Positions 63,810 through 64,000 of a DNA stretch of 64,000 bases are shown here, in pieces. The DNA is taken from contig NZ_CP108054.1 of NCBI RefSeq assembly GCF_036173125.1, forward strand, positions 62,001 through 126,000. Direction: 5' to 3'. Made by a program: the position numbers and the translations under genes. Under the pieces are notes generated by a model. It was not told the origin of the DNA. It worked only from the letters and a program-made list of their open reading frames with translations, and searched no databases. Position 1 is the stretch's first letter. Every line of letters begins with the position of its first letter. This DNA comes from Streptomyces sp. NBC_00286 (GTDB lineage Bacteria; Actinomycetota; Actinomycetes; Streptomycetales; Streptomycetaceae).

Positions 63810-64000
63810 CCGGCCGCCTCCCGCGCGGTGCCGACCGCCAGGGCGACGACGGCCTCCTCTGTCGCGCCGGGGGGTAGCTCGCCGGTTATCCGGCCGTCGC
63901 GCATGACGATGATCCGGTCGCTCATGCCGAGCAGCTCGGGCAGCTCGGACGAGACCATCAGCACGGCGGCGCCGTCGCGGGCCAGCCGGCGGACGAGATC
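63806..64000 (-). CDS. Sugar ABC transporter ATP-binding protein, C-terminal end
   Basis: Only the last 64 residues are visible: [20 protein letters not shown] then [20 protein letters not shown], the D-loop/H-loop end of the second nucleotide-binding domain of RbsA/XylG-type ATPases. VSSELPE carries glutamate where a histidine is normal, as is usual for the second half of this class. The gene continues beyond the right edge. Confidence 0.8.
   Translation of the reverse strand, partial: DLVRRLARDGAAVLMVSSELPELLGMSDRIIVMRDGRITGELPPGATEEAVVALAVGTAREAAG

Noticed and set aside
1..64000. Secondary-metabolite cluster suggested by SDR, monooxygenase, methyltransferase and LuxR genes
   Set aside because: No PKS, NRPS, terpene, RiPP or lanthipeptide core gene is seen, and these tailoring-type genes are dispersed.

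Overview
The window is high-GC actinobacterial DNA and is most like an accessory chromosome arm of a Streptomyces-type organism. The evidence is strong third-position GC bias, AGGAGG-like ribosome binding sites with frequent GTG starts, Streptomyces-typical families (secreted RICIN-lectin glycosidases, AA10 LPMO, MmyB-type XRE regulators, FadR/GntR and LacI sugar regulators) and a remnant that reads like the telomere-associated protein Tap. No rRNA, tRNA, CRISPR array or PKS/NRPS cluster was recognised.

Layout. 0-9 kb: a DUF899 gene cut by the window edge, two SDR oxidoreductases divergent from an ECF sigma factor with a SnoaL-like tail, a broken flavin-reductase-fold gene, a membrane-anchored pentapeptide-repeat protein, an IS5-type element with 28-bp ends enclosing an orphan Imm7 immunity gene, and a TIM-barrel gene divergent from a TetR regulator across a perfect palindrome. 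9-12.3 kb: a mobile-element remnant with an ISL3 fragment, a RHH antitoxin/Fic-like toxin pair, noncoding DNA with three families of short repeats (TGACACAG, GACCCRGG, CGTGACA), a 70-residue membrane protein, a small HTH protein and a coiled-coil protein. 12.4-21.3 kb: SDR/XRE pair, IS1380-type debris, a flavin monooxygenase, two frameshifted membrane proteins and a TPR-LuxR regulator. 21.3-26.4 kb: IS630, IS1634 and Tn3-family remnants and the Tap-like remnant.

26.6-40.5 kb: sugar catabolism. A KDPG aldolase/KDG kinase pair sits between truncated dehydratase and SMP-30 genes; an isomerase and a Gfo/Idh/MocA dehydrogenase lie opposite; a LacI regulator shares TAGAACGTT operators with them. 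GH5 and GH42 genes, a ThuA fragment and a second LacI gene follow. 41-48.7 kb: secreted plant-polysaccharide enzymes (CE1-like esterase, GH95 fucosidase, GH5 cellulase, GH10/GH62 chimera). 49-55.5 kb: an ECF sigma factor, then a carbohydrate ABC importer with an enolase-superfamily dehydratase and a FadR-type regulator. 56.3-64 kb: an AA10 LPMO behind an exact CebR-type box, a beta-helix RICIN protein, and a ribose-type ABC importer with a sugar epimerase.

Together these genes describe a biomass-degrading soil actinomycete: secreted enzymes release xylan-, cellulose- and fucose-type sugars, ABC systems import them, and dehydratase/kinase/aldolase modules catabolise them under local repressors. 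The most striking property is erosion: many genes are frameshifted, internally deleted, or joined in mid-domain to another truncated gene. This fits a deletion-prone chromosome end, but assembly error must be excluded.
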